This document shows positions 6,111-6,205 of a DNA stretch of 6,205 nt, one piece after another (positions within the stretch are counted from its first letter, which is position 1; each line of letters begins with the position of its first letter). Under the pieces are notes generated by a model that was given only the letters and a program-made list of their open reading frames with translations, had not been told where the DNA came from and did no database searches. Where the stretch lies: positions 1-6,205 of the forward strand of contig JAJDEL010000393.1 in assembly GCA_029259835.1 (NCBI GenBank), read 5' to 3'. Made by a program: the position numbers and the translations under genes. The stretch is from Planctomicrobium sp. Its GTDB lineage: Bacteria; Planctomycetota; Planctomycetia; Planctomycetales; Planctomycetaceae.

Positions 6111-6134
6111 TCTGGTTTTCGTAAGAAAACTAGA
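6111..6134 (+). other. Ten-base-pair stem capped by a GTAA tetraloop
   Basis: TCTGGTTTTC pairs with GAAAACTAGA around GTAA, a GNRA-class tetraloop. One pair is G-U on the plus strand and would be an A-C mismatch on the minus strand, so plus-strand RNA is favoured, the opposite of the RT-proximal hairpins. It sits right before the suspect G run, so flanking context is unreliable. Confidence 0.35.
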
Positions 6135-6139
6135 GTCGT

Positions 6140-6205
6140 GGGGGGGGGGGGGGGGGGGGCGGGCCGCCGACAACCCGCAAAAGAAAGAAAAAAAAGGGAA
6201 AAAAA
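6140..6205. other. Suspect low-complexity contig end (20-G run and A-rich tail)
   Basis: Twenty consecutive G (6140-6159) are followed by a GC-rich patch and then A-rich sequence with runs of A. This resembles two-colour sequencing poly-G error or a collapsed read end rather than genomic DNA. No feature should be inferred here. Confidence 0.7.

Larger units (their letters stand above)
5589..6139. other. Non-coding, hairpin-rich region upstream of the RT gene
   Basis: About 550 bases without a convincing protein gene. The open frames crossing it lack good starts and recognisable motifs. It holds at least eight potential stem-loops, listed separately or as follows: 5760-5778, 5813-5827 (CCATG-TATAT-CATGG), 5888-5918, 5960-5978, and weak ones at 6081-6095 (CTTGT-GTTTT-ACAAG) and 6111-6134. 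It also contains a diverged 26-base direct repeat. In minus-strand RNA, GGCTTG near 5843 can pair with CAAGCC near 5780 to close a branched structure. A retron ncRNA, if present, should lie here. No clear promoter was recognised. Confidence 0.5.

Noticed and set aside
4179..6139. Group II intron interpretation of the RT
   Set aside because: The protein ends with a retron-like thumb and no maturase or endonuclease domain, and I see no domain V-like hairpin next to the gene.
4179..6139. Diversity-generating retroelement interpretation
   Set aside because: No template/variable repeat pair or target gene with adenine-biased variation is seen, and the RT motifs are retron-like.

Overview
The window looks like a metagenomic or draft-assembly contig from a planctomycete, probably of moderate GC (Gimesia/Rubinisphaera/Rhodopirellula-like). 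This is inferred from gene content: a secreted PhoPQ-activated (PqaA-type) hydrolase, a secreted Asp-box sialidase beside an HpcH/HpaI aldolase, a small one-helix membrane protein and a small zinc-ribbon protein. No database search was possible, so taxonomy is a judgement. The left edge cuts a gene. The right edge ends in a 20-base G run plus A-rich low-complexity sequence that looks like an assembly or sequencing artefact.

Layout. (1) Bases 2-1309, + strand: the PqaA-type alpha/beta hydrolase, missing its first codons; the visible part opens inside a signal peptide. (2) Bases 1330-3224, - strand: a two-gene unit, sialidase then aldolase, joined by a 4-base ATGA overlap. It converges on the hydrolase, with 20 bases between the stop codons. 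(3) Bases 3349-4069, - strand: a zinc-ribbon protein and a small membrane protein overlapping by 8 bases. (4) Bases 4179-5588, - strand: a reverse transcriptase of about 469 residues with a YADD active site and retron-like thumb and region X, but with altered versions of the retron signature motifs. (5) Bases 5589-6139: no protein gene; the region upstream of the reverse transcriptase is full of potential RNA hairpins. Two abutting hairpins (5640-5685) pair fully only in the RT-sense RNA, because their non-Watson-Crick pairs are G-U there and A-C on the other strand. (6) Bases 6140-6205: suspect tail.

How the parts may work together. The sialidase and aldolase form a plausible small catabolic operon: a secreted glycan-cleaving enzyme followed by a cytoplasmic class II pyruvate aldolase for a keto-acid. 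The reverse transcriptase with its structured leader is the most interesting part. It resembles a retron (RT plus template ncRNA) of the long, myxobacterial-like form, but I could not identify a clear msr-msd with a1/a2 repeats by eye, and no known effector is recognisable. The zinc-ribbon/membrane-protein pair lies 109 bases downstream on the same strand and could be co-transcribed, or could be ordinary chromosomal genes.
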